A DNA stretch of 43,566 nucleotides from CAZAGT01 sp964484515 (GCA_964484515.1 CAZAGT010000002.1:1-43566); one strand, 5' to 3'; counted from the first letter of the stretch, positions 1 through 8,219 are shown. Notes: generated from the sequence alone by a model not told the origin. A program made the numbers and translations.

Positions 1-111
1 GTCTCACGGTGGGCAACTTTCGAATCGTCCACCAGAGCCCATAGAAGTAGAAGAGTCCGATGCCGACACCTATCAGGAACGATATCAAAAAGCCGACTAC
101 CGTGATCGTCA
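1..111 (-). CDS. atpR: N-ATPase subunit AtpR (partial, runs off the left edge)
   Basis: Only the first 37 codons are in the window. They begin MTITVVGFLISFLIG and continue into a glycine-rich hydrophobic helix ending in GLWWTIRKLP. A small membrane protein with a Gly-Leu-Trp-Trp-Thr end to its first helix is typical of AtpR of N-type ATPases, where AtpR is thought to interact with the c ring. The order atpD, atpC, atpQ, atpR supports this. In this family atpR normally follows atpQ closely, but here 323 bp separate them, and that gap is filled by an inverted-repeat element. The identification rests on a short stretch plus gene order. Confidence 0.8.
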
Positions 112-174
112 TGTCTCTGTTTCCTGTTGAATCAGGTATTTCAGAGCGACCTTTGACGCGCGTTATATTGCTGA

Positions 175-399
175 AGGCCCATCGGGGGGTGTCCTTTCAG
201 AGTCGCAACCATTGCCCCAAAGCATGTGGAACGGCACCAAATCTTTGATGGCTCCATGGTGGCAGCTCCATAGGAGGGTACTCGCGACCGCGTCCATCTT
301 CTGTGCCTACCCGGGGATCGCCGACAAAGTCATGGGAGCGTCAAAGAGCTACTAAGAATTGTGGGTTGCGACTCTGAAAGGACACCCCCCGATGGGCCT
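175..399. mobile_element. MITE-like element with perfect 36-bp terminal inverted repeats
   Basis: Bases 175-210 and 364-399 are exact reverse complements over 36 bp, starting AGGCCCATCGGGGGG on the left. They enclose 153 bp with no convincing reading frame. The trinucleotide CTG lies next to both ends (171-173 and 400-402) and could be a short target duplication. The element sits between atpQ and atpR and explains the abnormal spacing. Long perfect terminal repeats around a short noncoding core are typical of non-autonomous elements moved in trans by a transposase encoded elsewhere. A large folded mRNA structure is the alternative. No parent transposase is visible here. Confidence 0.7.
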
Positions 400-434
400 C
401 TGCGCGCAAGGGTACCAGGTCAGGCTGCTGAATC

Positions 435-734
435 TCAGCGTTCCTTGCCTTCCCGTCTGACCCAGTACCAGGCATTGATGCACCCAACGACGACACCGAT
501 GAATAAGAACATCAAGGTCCAGGAATAGGGGTCTTCCTGTTTTGCGTCCAGCCACAGGCCCAGCGCAATGCCAATCAACGTCGGGATCGCCACCGACCAG
601 CCCACCAGACCGAACATTCCAAGTCCGAACCAGACACTCCGCTCCTTCTGTTCTCGAGCCCGCCTTTTACGGTCCTCTTTGGTCCCAACCGCCTCAATCA
701 GTTTTTTCTTGCGATTAGGTCGTTCCTCAACCAC
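435..734 (-). CDS. atpQ: N-ATPase subunit AtpQ (AtpI/AtpZ-like membrane protein)
   Basis: This is a 99-aa protein with a basic, charged N-terminus (residues 1-32) followed by two transmembrane helices, about residues 34-60 and 70-90. The first carries the PTLIGIALGLWLD motif typical of AtpI/AtpZ-type proteins. In N-ATPase operons the gene after atpC encodes this subunit, which with AtpR has been linked to assembly or ion supply of the membrane sector. Its start overlaps the end of atpC by 8 bp, indicating translational coupling. The stop is followed by the inverted-repeat element rather than directly by atpR. Confidence 0.85.
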   Translation of the reverse strand: MVEERPNRKKKLIEAVGTKEDRKRRAREQKERSVWFGLGMFGLVGWSVAIPTLIGIALGLWLDAKQEDPYSWTLMFLFIGVVVGCINAWYWVRREGKER

Positions 735-1116
735 GCCCCGCTATCTCCAGAAAACGGCGGACGAAGCCTGCCTCGATTCGTGCCATGGCCGAGCGCGCTG
801 TCTTTTCGCGATCGTTCAGGACCTCAAATTCGTCTTCAACGATCTGTTTCAACGTGCCCAACTCTCGGCCCAAGGCCGCGTGGCTTGTCGATACAAGCAC
901 CTCCTGCCGATACTTGACAAGAATCCCCTCGTTCACCGCTATGAAGAGTTCTTCACCCTGATTCGTTTCGTACGATAGAAGTCCGGGGACGAGCGCCGTT
1001 ACAAAATCGACATGTCTTGGAAGAAGACAGAAGGATCCGTTGGGGGCCTCCGCGACGACCTTTCGCGCCTCTTCTTCAAGGAACACGTCGGTGGGGAGCA
1101 GGACCTTCAGCTTCAT
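727..1116 (-). CDS. atpC: N-type F-ATPase epsilon subunit
   Basis: This 129-aa protein has the N-terminal beta-sandwich of F1 epsilon (MKLKVLLPTDVF, then GSFCLLPRHVDFVTALVPG at about 27-45) and a C-terminal helical hairpin. Epsilon is part of the central stalk and couples rotation to catalysis. The ATG overlaps the stop of atpD (ATGA at 1113-1116), so the two are translationally coupled. An epsilon gene directly after beta, ahead of the membrane subunits, is the N-ATPase arrangement. In standard F-ATPase operons atpC is last. Confidence 0.92.
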   Translation of the reverse strand: MKLKVLLPTDVFLEEEARKVVAEAPNGSFCLLPRHVDFVTALVPGLLSYETNQGEELFIAVNEGILVKYRQEVLVSTSHAALGRELGTLKQIVEDEFEVLNDREKTARSAMARIEAGFVRRFLEIAGRG

Positions 1117-2531
1117 TCTTTTTCGGCCTCGTCGATCGCCCCAATCATATAGAGGGCCCTTTCCGGGTGGTCGGAGAATTCGTCGTTGAGGATGCGTTCA
1201 CATCCTCTAAGGGCGTCATCGAGGCTTACTATCCGCCCTTCATTTCCAGTAAACTGCTCGGTCACTCTGAAGGGCTGTGTCAGAAAACGATCCAGCCTTC
1301 GAGCGCGGCGCACGGTGCGACGGTCCTCTTGGGACAATTCCTCCATCCCCAGCATGGCGATGATGTCTTTGAGCTCTTCATAAACCGCCAACGTCTTGCG
1401 CATCTCCTGCGCAATGCGGTAGTGCCGCTCGCCGACCACCCCAGGAACCAACATGTTCGATCCCGATTGGAGGGGGTCGATCGCAGGGTAAAGGCCTTCG
1501 CTGGCCCTTTTTCGTGAGAGTACAATGGAGGCTGACAAATGGCCAAATGTGTGGACGGCGGCCGGATCGGTGAAGTCGTCGGCCGGCACATAGACCGCCT
1601 GCACGGAGGTGATCGCAGCCGACGCTGTATTGCAGATCCGCTCCTCAAGCTCGGCCAGTTCACTCGCCAAAGTAGGCTGATAGCCCAGTCGCGAGGGAAG
1701 CTGCCCCAACAGCCCCGAGACCTCCATCCCAGCCTGGATAAAGCGGAAGACGTTGTCGATCAGCAATAAGACGTCCTGCTTGGCGTCATCGCGGAAATAT
1801 TCGGCCATGGTAAGCGCCGCATGCCCAACCCGAAACCTCGCTCCCGGTGGCTCGTTCATCTGTCCAAAGACCATAACCGTATTCTTGAGGACACCGGATT
1901 CGCTCATCTCGCGGTGAAGTTCCTCGCCTTCTCGACTGCGCTCCCCAATGCCGCAGAAGAGGCTGACGCCCTCGTACTGTCCTACCATATTGTTGATCAT
2001 CTCCATGATGAGGACGGTCTTGCCGACGCCCGCGCCTCCAAAGAGCCCGGCTTTTCCGCCGAGTTCCAGGGGCGAGAGGACATCGATAGCCTTAATTCCC
2101 GTCACGAAGATCTCCGACGCCGTGGATTGCCCCTCCAGCGGCACAGGCTCTTGGTGGATCGTCCGCCATTCTCCGTCGGTAATCGGCTCCTTGTCGTCGA
2201 TCGTTCTTCCAAAGACATTAAACACCCTTCCCAACAACGCTTCTCCGACGGGTACCTTCAGGGGTTGACGTGTATCGGTGATCTTCGAACCGAGTGCCAG
2301 GCCTTGCGTGGAGGTAAGGGCGATGCCTCTGGCGGTTCTTGAATTGATATGGCTGATGACCTCGATGACGATCTGATTGTCCTCGCCGGCTAGGAGGACA
2401 TGATTGAGCGACGGGAGCCTTTGCGAGAATCTGGCATCGACGACGCTTCCCCTGACGGAGATCACAACTCCGCCATTCAAATGATCAGAGCTATTGCGAT
2501 CCCTCATAGGAGCGCTCTGTTCGATCCCCAT
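1113..2531 (-). CDS. atpD: N-type F-ATPase beta subunit
   Basis: This is a full-length 472-aa catalytic beta subunit. It has the Walker A motif GGAGVGKT at about 165-172, the catalytic GERSREGEE at about 196-204, a Walker B-like LLLIDNVFRF, and the beta-specific GLLGQLPSRLGYQPTL. Beta subunits hydrolyse or make ATP at the interface with alpha. The gene is first in the operon, which marks an alternative N-ATPase. These are usually extra to the main F-ATPase and in several bacteria are thought to pump Na+ or H+ outward using ATP. The c subunit that would show ion specificity lies outside the window. A GAGGGA sequence precedes the ATG. Confidence 0.96.
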   Translation of the reverse strand: MGIEQSAPMRDRNSSDHLNGGVVISVRGSVVDARFSQRLPSLNHVLLAGEDNQIVIEVISHINSRTARGIALTSTQGLALGSKITDTRQPLKVPVGEALLGRVFNVFGRTIDDKEPITDGEWRTIHQEPVPLEGQSTASEIFVTGIKAIDVLSPLELGGKAGLFGGAGVGKTVLIMEMINNMVGQYEGVSLFCGIGERSREGEELHREMSESGVLKNTVMVFGQMNEPPGARFRVGHAALTMAEYFRDDAKQDVLLLIDNVFRFIQAGMEVSGLLGQLPSRLGYQPTLASELAELEERICNTASAAITSVQAVYVPADDFTDPAAVHTFGHLSASIVLSRKRASEGLYPAIDPLQSGSNMLVPGVVGERHYRIAQEMRKTLAVYEELKDIIAMLGMEELSQEDRRTVRRARRLDRFLTQPFRVTEQFTGNEGRIVSLDDALRGCERILNDEFSDHPERALYMIGAIDEAEKE

Positions 2532-2927
2532 GTCTTATGGTCCCTCGGACTAGATAGTTCTCAATTTTGGAGTTGCATTTCAGGATATGGTGAGATTACA
2601 TCGCCTGCATGGTTCAGATCCCCTGGCAGAAGGGATAGGCAACCAAAGATGGTGGACAGCATAGGACGACGTTTAACGAACCTGCCAATTAAGGACCAAA
2701 TGCTCGAAAAAGGCAAGCGAAACCGAATTCATCAGAAAACGTGACTATGATCAGCATCCAGGTGGGGCCGGCTCCGATGGCTTCTCGACGTCCCGTTTTC
2801 ACGAAATGGATTGGTGCTAAACAGGAGGTCATTGAAGAAAGGGTTTCCAGGATCTTGGCGCCAGCTTTACGACGCTGAAAAAACGGTGACAAGGCGGGAC
2901 GGCACGAATCCAATCTCGGAGGTAATC
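2532..2927. other. Divergent intergenic region between the N-ATPase operon and mscS
   Basis: This stretch of 396 bp has no supportable gene. It should hold the promoters of the leftward ATPase operon and of the rightward mscS gene. A reading frame in phase with mscS begins at 2811, but the ATG at 2928 has a good ribosome-binding site (GGAGG at 2919-2923) and the family-typical hydrophobic N-terminus starts there. I could not pick a convincing -35/-10 pair on either strand. Confidence 0.5.
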
Positions 2928-4049
2928 ATGGAGCTTCTCAGTATGATCACGGGAATCGAAATCGTTGGTAACAAGCTTTGGCGAATCGTGGCGCTCTTCG
3001 GAATCATCCTGTTGGCCCTCCTTCTGGGGAAGATCGCCAAGTCCCTCTTGCAGAAGTCGGCGAGTAGTTTCGAAACCAGGCAGCGCCCCATGACAGCAAC
3101 GACCTTGAACGCGGTCAGTCGCGGTGTCGTCTTCCTCTTCGCCGCCTTCGGAATTTCGACCGGTCTCGCGTTTCTCGAGTTGAAACTCGCCGTAGCTGAT
3201 TTGGCGCGAACCGTCGGTGATATCCTTCTGGCGCTAGGTGTGGGCTACTTCCTCTATTGGCTTGTCGACATTCCCGCTACGTGGTTGACGAAAGTGTCCG
3301 GGGAGACCGAGAGTCGTCTCGATGACATGCTCGTCCCCATCATTCGGAAGAGTCTACGCGTCACGGTGGTTATTCTCGCGCTCGTCCAAATTGCCCAGAT
3401 CTTGAGTGATAAGCCGATCACGTCGATTATCGCGGGGCTGGGAATAGGCGGCCTGGCCTTCGCACTGGCCGCCCAGGATACGATCAAGAACTTCTTCGGT
3501 TCGATCGTCTTGTTCGTTGACAAACCGTTTGAGATGGGTGATCGAATCGTGGTGGACGGCCATGATGGGCCTGTTGCAGAAGTGGGTCTTCGCTCCACCA
3601 AGATACGGACCCTGGAGGGGCATCTTGTCACGGTGCCCAACGGGGAGCTCGCCAATAAGACCATCCAAAATATCGGTAAACGACCCTACATTAGGCGTAT
3701 CGCCGATTTAACGATCACCTATGACACGCCCCCTGAGAAGATCGATCGGGCCCTTGAGATTGTACGGGGCATCTTGGACAATCACGAGGGGATGCATCCT
3801 GATTTTCCGCCCCGCGTCTTTTTCAACGACTTTAATGCGGCGTCTTTGAATATCCGGGTCATCTACTGGTACCATCCGCCTGACTACTGGAGCTTTATGG
3901 CCTTCTCAGAACGATTCAACAGGGAGGTCTTTCAGCGCTTCGGAGAAGAAGGCGTCGATTTCGCGTTCCCCACCCAGACCTTGTACCTGGCGGGGGACGC
4001 CAAGAGACCGTTGAGCTTTGGGATCGGCAGCAAGAAGGAATTTGGCTGA
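2928..4049 (+). CDS. MscS-family mechanosensitive channel
   Basis: This 373-aa inner-membrane protein has several N-terminal transmembrane helices. The pore-lining helix and upper beta domain carry the MscS signature at about residues 165-215: IIAGLGIGGLAFALAAQD, then NFFGSIVLFVDKPFEMGDRI. The C-terminal soluble cage domain contains the TVPNGELANKTIQN segment. Such channels open under membrane tension and release osmolytes or ions. I chose ATG 2928 because GGAGG lies 4 bp upstream; an in-frame ATG at 2811 would add 39 residues without a plausible ribosome-binding site. A strong hairpin terminator follows 23 bp after the stop. Confidence 0.93.
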   Translation: MELLSMITGIEIVGNKLWRIVALFGIILLALLLGKIAKSLLQKSASSFETRQRPMTATTLNAVSRGVVFLFAAFGISTGLAFLELKLAVADLARTVGDILLALGVGYFLYWLVDIPATWLTKVSGETESRLDDMLVPIIRKSLRVTVVILALVQIAQILSDKPITSIIAGLGIGGLAFALAAQDTIKNFFGSIVLFVDKPFEMGDRIVVDGHDGPVAEVGLRSTKIRTLEGHLVTVPNGELANKTIQNIGKRPYIRRIADLTITYDTPPEKIDRALEIVRGILDNHEGMHPDFPPRVFFNDFNAASLNIRVIYWYHPPDYWSFMAFSERFNREVFQRFGEEGVDFAFPTQTLYLAGDAKRPLSFGIGSKKEFG

Positions 4050-4072
4050 AAACGCAAACGTGTAGCGGCGGG

Positions 4073-4107
4073 ATCCAAAAAGCGGGCTTTTTGCCCGCTT
4101 TTTGGAT
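4073..4107. terminator. Bidirectional intrinsic terminator between convergent genes
   Basis: A perfect 15-bp stem (4073-4087 with 4093-4107) with a 5-nt T loop has its GC core (GCGGGC/GCCCGC) flanked by A5 and T5 runs, so it can terminate transcription from both sides. It lies between mscS on plus and the hsp20 pair on minus. Confidence 0.92.
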
Positions 4108-4147
4108 AGGGTTTAGAGAGATCGATGATCGTTAGCTCACAACCCGA

Positions 4148-4558
4148 CTAACCGGCCTTGACGGTGATCTTCCGTGGCAACACCTCGCCCACCTTGGGCA
4201 ATAGCACTCGCAGAACACCGTCCTTTAATTCGGCATCGATCTTGGATTGATCGATCACCTGCGAAAGCGTAAATTCTCGGTGGTATTTCCCGACACGATA
4301 CTCTCGCAAGACTTCTGCCTCTTTGTCACCTTGCGGGTCTGCTACATCACCATCCAAGGTTAAGACGTTGTCACGAAGGTCGATCGAGAGATCATCCGGC
4401 TTAACGCCCGGCATATCCGCCAGTACAGTAATCTCCTTTTCGGTTTCAAAGATATCCACCGCGGGGCTGAAGACGAGCCCCGGCTTCGTAGGTTCGGCAG
4501 GAGTAGCCACCTCCGCCTTCTCTTTGGCCTGTAAGGTCCTGCTTTGGGTATCAGCCAT
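4148..4558 (-). CDS. Hsp20/alpha-crystallin small heat-shock protein (second of pair)
   Basis: This 136-aa small heat-shock protein has a short N-terminal arm, an alpha-crystallin domain from about residue 35 (VDIFETEKEITVLADMPGV), the conserved GVLRVLLPK near the C-terminus, and an I-x-V tail (KITVKAG). It acts as an ATP-independent holdase in the cytoplasm. The ATG at 4558 was chosen because AAGGAGG lies 8 nt upstream; an ATG 2 nt after the same Shine-Dalgarno is too close. Only 38 bp separate it from the upstream hsp20 gene, so the two are probably cotranscribed. Confidence 0.93.
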   Translation of the reverse strand: MADTQSRTLQAKEKAEVATPAEPTKPGLVFSPAVDIFETEKEITVLADMPGVKPDDLSIDLRDNVLTLDGDVADPQGDKEAEVLREYRVGKYHREFTLSQVIDQSKIDAELKDGVLRVLLPKVGEVLPRKITVKAG

Positions 4559-4596
4559 GGTCATTTCCTCCTTCTGACTGATTGTCATTCACGGAT

Positions 4597-5061
4597 TTAA
4601 GACGCCTTGATCTGTATCTGCCTCGCTTTGGCAGATTCGGCCTTGGACAGCAACAAGGTCAAAACGCCGTTTGCGCTTTTTGCTTCCACCTTTTTCGTAT
4701 CGATCTGAGTGGGCAGGTTAATGATTCTGCTGAAGGAACCGGCTTCCCTCTCTCTCCGATGGTAGATCGACTTCTGGTTTTCAGTGGGGATCTTGCGTTC
4801 TCCCTTTATCGTCAGGGTGTCGCCGGTCACCGAGATATCGAGTTCATCGGACTTTACCCCCGGCAGCTCAGCCCGCACATAGAACTTGTCATCATCTTCG
4901 GTGACATTGATCAAGGGAAACACGCCGGCCGAAGGCTCTCTATAGATTCCCTCAGTAAGACTCTCGGATAATTGCTCCATCCTTCGCCGAATGCGGTCAA
5001 GTTCATCGAAAGGACTTCGCAGTCTCCAGGACGGCCAATCTGACAATCTTCGTATAATCAT
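4597..5061 (-). CDS. Hsp20/alpha-crystallin small heat-shock protein (first of pair)
   Basis: This 154-aa member of the family starts MIIRRLSDWPSWRLRSPFDE, an N-terminal arm common in class A small heat-shock proteins. Its alpha-crystallin domain spans about residues 48-140 (INVTEDDDKFYVRAELPGV) with the GVLTLLLSK signature near the end. GGGAGGG lies 7 nt before the ATG. It differs clearly from its neighbour, so the pair is an old duplication that could form mixed oligomers. The A/T-rich 220 bp upstream probably contains the promoter. I saw no CIRCE element and no clear heat-shock sigma-factor promoter. Confidence 0.94.
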   Translation of the reverse strand: MIIRRLSDWPSWRLRSPFDELDRIRRRMEQLSESLTEGIYREPSAGVFPLINVTEDDDKFYVRAELPGVKSDELDISVTGDTLTIKGERKIPTENQKSIYHRREREAGSFSRIINLPTQIDTKKVEAKSANGVLTLLLSKAESAKARQIQIKAS

Positions 5062-5282
5062 GTCTATTCCCTCCCTTTCTTAATCATTTCTTTGTAATCC
5101 CATTCTAGTCTTTACTGCCTGCAAGGGGCATCAACCCTTTAATCCTCCCTGGACCCATATCGGAAGAGATGCCTAGATACATTTGTTCAATAAAATCAAT
5201 TGCTTGACCTTCCTTCCGACAAAAGTAATCATCCTTATGCGCATGTCAAGGGGGAGGGGAAGAGTCGGTCTGTGTTTCCTTT

Positions 5283-6560
5283 TCAGGATGGGCTTTGAGA
5301 CCTGCCCAGCAGTTCACGCAATCCCAAGACGGTACGTTCTTCTCTGGCGTGATAGAAGGTAACGATGCGATCGGCGGGTATTTCAATACCCTCGCGTTTC
5401 AAAATCTCTCGGACGCGGGGTACTAGTTGTTGCTCAATCACCCACTGCTGCTGAGGCCAAATCTCGAAATGGATTCGCGCAAAATGCTCTCCGGTCTCCA
5501 GTGAGAGCGGGGACATGACCTGTGGGTTTCTCAGGATAACGCCCTCGAATTGGCGGCTTATTTCATCGCTGATCTTCTGGAGCTCCTCAGAGCAATGGGC
5601 GGCCGTATCTTTTCCAGAAAGGGCGACATCGATATAGGCTTGGAGGGCCCCCTTCGTGTAGGTGCCTACCAAAGCGATGTTGCGATTCGGTATCGTGATA
5701 AGTTGACCCAGATAGTTCCTGAGTTTGGTCACTCGGAGTCCGAGCTCTTCCACGATGCCCGTTTGTCCTGAGATCTCTACCATATCATCGACCTCGAACT
5801 GACCCTCAAAGATCAAAAAGAAGCCGGTGACAACGTCCTGTACCAGGCCTTGAGAGCCGAAACCGATTGCGAGACCGACAACGGAAAGGGATGCAAGGTA
5901 GGCTTTGTAGTTGACGCCAAGCTCTGAGAGAATGAACCCCAAGGCGGTAAAGTAGACGACGTATTTGAGCAGATTGAGGACAAGCGAGTGAATCGTCATA
6001 ATCCTGCTCTTATGGTGTTTGAAGAGATACTTCAAGGGCCCCCAACTCGAGTAGATCACAAGTTGGCTCAGCATTCTGAAGCCTGCGATGAGGAGGGCGC
6101 TCGCGGCCATGATTCCCAGAATGACTAGGATACGCTGGATCTTGAGCCTTGCGGAACGCAGGGAGAAATCAAAGAGCTGGCCGAGATAACCGCCAATCTC
6201 GGATCGTCGAGTGAGTTTCAGAGGCTGTCCCAGGTCACCCCCCGTGAGCGTCAGGACGTCGCCTGCTAGGTCGAACTGATACTCCACGTCCTTTCCGTCG
6301 ACACGAAGTTTCAGGATATTCTTCTCGATCGTGTACTGACCCTCTCGACCACGAAGTAAAAAGCGGCCATCACTTGTTATCTGAAGACTCAGTTTGGCCT
6401 TACCGACGCCGGCAATCCATTCGCCCACCAATGATTCCTTCATGGCCAGCGACTGTGCTTCGCCGAGGAGCGCTTCTGAACGGGCAGCCGAGGCTAAACA
6501 CGTTGAAAGGATGAAGAGCAGAAGACCACTCAAGATTTGGATATAGGATGAGGGGTACAA
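5283..6560 (-). CDS. MscS-family channel with exported N-terminal domain
   Basis: This 425-aa protein has a signal peptide (residues 1-28, ending in LASAARSEA), then an exported beta-rich domain of about 90 residues, then three to four transmembrane helices. The MscS pore helix and beta domain follow (VVGLAIGFGSQGLVQDVVTG, then FEVDDMVEISGQTGIVEELG). Extended MscS-like channels with periplasmic domains are known, for example MscK, but this extension is short and I do not recognise it. It is only moderately similar to the channel at 2928-4049, so it is not a recent duplicate. Confidence 0.9.
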   Translation of the reverse strand: MYPSSYIQILSGLLLFILSTCLASAARSEALLGEAQSLAMKESLVGEWIAGVGKAKLSLQITSDGRFLLRGREGQYTIEKNILKLRVDGKDVEYQFDLAGDVLTLTGGDLGQPLKLTRRSEIGGYLGQLFDFSLRSARLKIQRILVILGIMAASALLIAGFRMLSQLVIYSSWGPLKYLFKHHKSRIMTIHSLVLNLLKYVVYFTALGFILSELGVNYKAYLASLSVVGLAIGFGSQGLVQDVVTGFFLIFEGQFEVDDMVEISGQTGIVEELGLRVTKLRNYLGQLITIPNRNIALVGTYTKGALQAYIDVALSGKDTAAHCSEELQKISDEISRQFEGVILRNPQVMSPLSLETGEHFARIHFEIWPQQQWVIEQQLVPRVREILKREGIEIPADRIVTFYHAREERTVLGLRELLGRSQSPS

Positions 6561-6973
6561 GGCAAGCCTACCTCATTTGGTTGAGTTTTTAGGAAGAGCA
6601 TTAGCACGTCACTATGGATTGTCAACGGAAAAACGAAAGGCAGGAACATATTGAAACCATAAGCAAGAAGACCCCGAAACACATGAAATTTCGGCTCTCT
6701 TGTGATAAAAACCCATGAAGTCGAAAACGTACGGAGGCCCTTTACGGTAAGCTGAGATGATTGACTAGTTTCCATCCAGAAACGGCCTTTTTCCGCAATC
6801 TCAGCGTCAATCTGCGGGATTCCTTGTGCGACGTACTTCATGTACGCCTCCGCGCAATCCCTTGATTTCCTTGATCTTACGAAAAAATCCTCGTTTCTGA
6901 TCTGGAAACTTCGCTGGCGTCTAATTTGTATTTCTGGATGGACACTAACTGAGGCTGTAATGACAGCAGGTTC
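6561..6973. other. Intergenic region upstream of the interrupted SLC12-like gene
   Basis: This stretch of 413 bp has no supportable gene. It should contain the leftward mscS promoter and the native rightward promoter of the transporter gene whose original start survives at 6974. It also contains an imperfect inverted-repeat element (6767-6945). A leftward frame across the region has unbiased codon use, lacks a ribosome-binding site and matches no family I know. Confidence 0.5.
6767..6945. repeat. Small inverted-repeat element (candidate MITE)
   Basis: GTTTCCATCCAGAAA at 6767-6781 pairs with TTTCTGGATGGACAC at 6931-6945 with one mismatch over 15 bp. ACTA at 6763-6766 and again at 6944-6947 could be a target duplication. 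The 150-bp interior is noncoding. It sits just upstream of the native start of the transporter gene. This is weaker than the element at 175-399 because the repeats are short and imperfect. Confidence 0.45.
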
Positions 6974-7007
6974 ATGATGCGTGCAAAAGGTCAACTGGGT
7001 ACGTTTG
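6974..7007 (+). pseudogene. Stranded native 5' end of the SLC12-like transporter gene
   Basis: Two adjacent ATGs (6974 and 6977), preceded by AGCAGG, open a frame reading MMRAKGQLGTF. The transporter gene at 15559 has GQLGTFGGVF at the same place and in the same phase. So this is the original N-terminus, separated from the rest of the gene by insertion of the 8.6-kb element. An in-frame TGA at 6950 limits how far upstream the start could be. It is no longer fused to the transporter body. Confidence 0.75.
6989..7007 (+). other. attL: attL core
   Basis: GGTCAACTGGGTACGTTTG at this site repeats at 15580-15598 with a single G-to-A difference. With the following bases it forms an imperfect palindrome (GGTCAAC and GTTTGACC), the usual form of a tyrosine-recombinase core with two inverted binding sites. 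It lies 9 bp from the end of the integrase gene. Confidence 0.85.
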
Positions 7008-7015
7008 ACCCCGCG

Positions 7016-8134
7016 TCAGGCAAGGCTTTCAGACGTCTTTACACGGTTTTGCACACTTTTCGGTGCAACCAGGGACATGACGCCTGAAGTGTCAGGGTGG
7101 GAATAGTGGAGGTGCATTTTTACATCTGTGTGGCCCGTGGCCATCATGATATGGAGCGGATGCATACCCTCATCTTCCCATTTCGTGATTCGGGTATGTC
7201 TCAGACAATGGAACGTGACGCCTCGCCGCCCGCCCTTCGAGTCCATGAGCTTGTCCCCATGGGGAACCCTCGCGTTCTTGCAAGCCCGCTTGAAATACTC
7301 GGCAACTCTGACATTGCTCCAGGCGGGGAATACCCGGCTCTCGCCCTTCAAGCCCTTGATTCTCGCGTTCAAGACGGCCTTGACCTCTTCGCTCAGGGGG
7401 ACTACGCGGGGCATTTTGGTTTTCGTGTCCTTCACGCTGAGGGTGATTGCGCTGACAATGCGTTTTTCCCCCTTCACAATTCGCACCTCGTCAAGCGTGA
7501 CCTGCTTTCTCAAGAGCCCGCAAATCTCGCCTGAGCGCATCCCGGTCTCGTAGCCGATGATGAGGATATCCCGAAAGTCTCCGCTGGCCGCGTCAAGAAG
7601 CCGAGCGTATTCCTTATCGGTAATCGTCCTTCGGGGGTTCACATCCCTTTTGAGGACGAACTCCTTCGGCCGTTCCCCCGGTCGGATTTTATCCCTGAGC
7701 TCGGCCTTTCGGAATATGGTGCACAGACAGGCGAGCTCGTAATCAATGGTTCCGTCGCCCGCTCCCTGGTCCCTGCGCCATTGCCGGTATTTTTCCTGCT
7801 CATCGGGCCGGGCACCTTTCAAGGGCTTGTCTCCGAAGAAATCGAGCAGGTGTTTTACCCCGCTGATCTTCCTGCAAAAAGACTTCTTTTCCTGGACTGA
7901 AGAGAGCCCCATATACCAGTCGACCAATTCCGCAATGGTCTGAACCTCGGGCTCCTCGGGCTCCTCGTCCACGAAGCCGAGCTTTCTCCGAAGCTGTTTC
8001 TGTTCCCATTCGCGGCGCTGATACTCCGCGACCTCGCGCCCCTGGTCGCTCTTCCCGCAAGCGACCCGCTTTCCGTCCACCGTGGCATACCAGTAGACGG
8101 AGCCGTTGACCTTACGTTTCGTTACTCCCTTCAT
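7016..8134 (-). CDS. int: Tyrosine recombinase (site-specific integrase)
   Basis: This 372-aa phage-type integrase has an N-terminal arm-binding region (about 1-60), a core-binding SAM-like domain (about 65-150) and a catalytic domain. The active-site set is complete: Arg200 in TGMRSGE, a beta-hairpin Lys near 238-240, His309 and Arg312 in FHCLRHT, His335 in ATGHTD, and the nucleophile Tyr344 in HLHYSH. It would integrate and excise the island at the att cores. AGGAGG stands 5 nt before the ATG. The 3' end of the gene contains one of the two probable integrase arm-binding repeats. A branched terminator-like hairpin lies directly upstream of the ribosome-binding site. Confidence 0.97.
   Translation of the reverse strand: MKGVTKRKVNGSVYWYATVDGKRVACGKSDQGREVAEYQRREWEQKQLRRKLGFVDEEPEEPEVQTIAELVDWYMGLSSVQEKKSFCRKISGVKHLLDFFGDKPLKGARPDEQEKYRQWRRDQGAGDGTIDYELACLCTIFRKAELRDKIRPGERPKEFVLKRDVNPRRTITDKEYARLLDAASGDFRDILIIGYETGMRSGEICGLLRKQVTLDEVRIVKGEKRIVSAITLSVKDTKTKMPRVVPLSEEVKAVLNARIKGLKGESRVFPAWSNVRVAEYFKRACKNARVPHGDKLMDSKGGRRGVTFHCLRHTRITKWEDEGMHPLHIMMATGHTDVKMHLHYSHPDTSGVMSLVAPKSVQNRVKTSESLA
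7037..7063 (+). repeat. Probable integrase arm-type binding site, left copy
   Basis: CTTTACACGGTTTTGC here matches CTTTACACGGTTTTTGC at 15457-15473, and the match continues into CA, TTTCGG after small differences. Both copies are in the same orientation and lie 29 bp inside the left core and 97 bp inside the right core. Repeats near both ends, distinct from the cores, are what the N-terminal domain of phage integrases binds. This copy overlaps the integrase coding end. Confidence 0.65.
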
Positions 8135-8149
8135 AATGTCCTCCTAGAC

Positions 8150-8219
8150 AAAAATGCCCAAGGGCTATGCAGGCTCACTAAGAAGCCCCCGGTCCTCACG
8201 GATACCGGCACCCTTGGGC
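8150..8219 (-). terminator. Branched terminator-like hairpin in the int leader
   Basis: On the minus strand GCCCAAGGG (8219-8211) pairs with CCCTTGGGC (8164-8156) and is followed by a run of five T (8154-8150). Inside are two further stems: CCGGT/ACCGG (8208-8204 with 8193-8189) and GGCT/AGCC (8187-8184 with 8175-8172). This gives a three-way junction. The T run is 4 nt before the integrase ribosome-binding site. An int transcript starting further upstream must read through it, so it may be an attenuator. I could not match it to a known riboswitch class. Confidence 0.6.

Noticed and set aside
5062..5282. Heat-shock operator (CIRCE) or sigma-32 promoter before hsp20
   Set aside because: No TTAGCACTC inverted repeat and no convincing CTTGAA / CCCCAT pair. 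A TTGACA at 5240-5245 on minus lacks a good -10.
6530..6994. Leftward 154-codon frame between mscS and the island
   Set aside because: It overlaps the mscS start and the att core, spans an inverted-repeat element, and shows no ribosome-binding site or family pattern.
8150..8219. Possible tRNA or known riboswitch in the int leader
   Set aside because: The outer stem is 9 bp, the arms do not give anticodon or T-loop sequences, and no conserved riboswitch core was recognised; kept only as a structured terminator-like leader.
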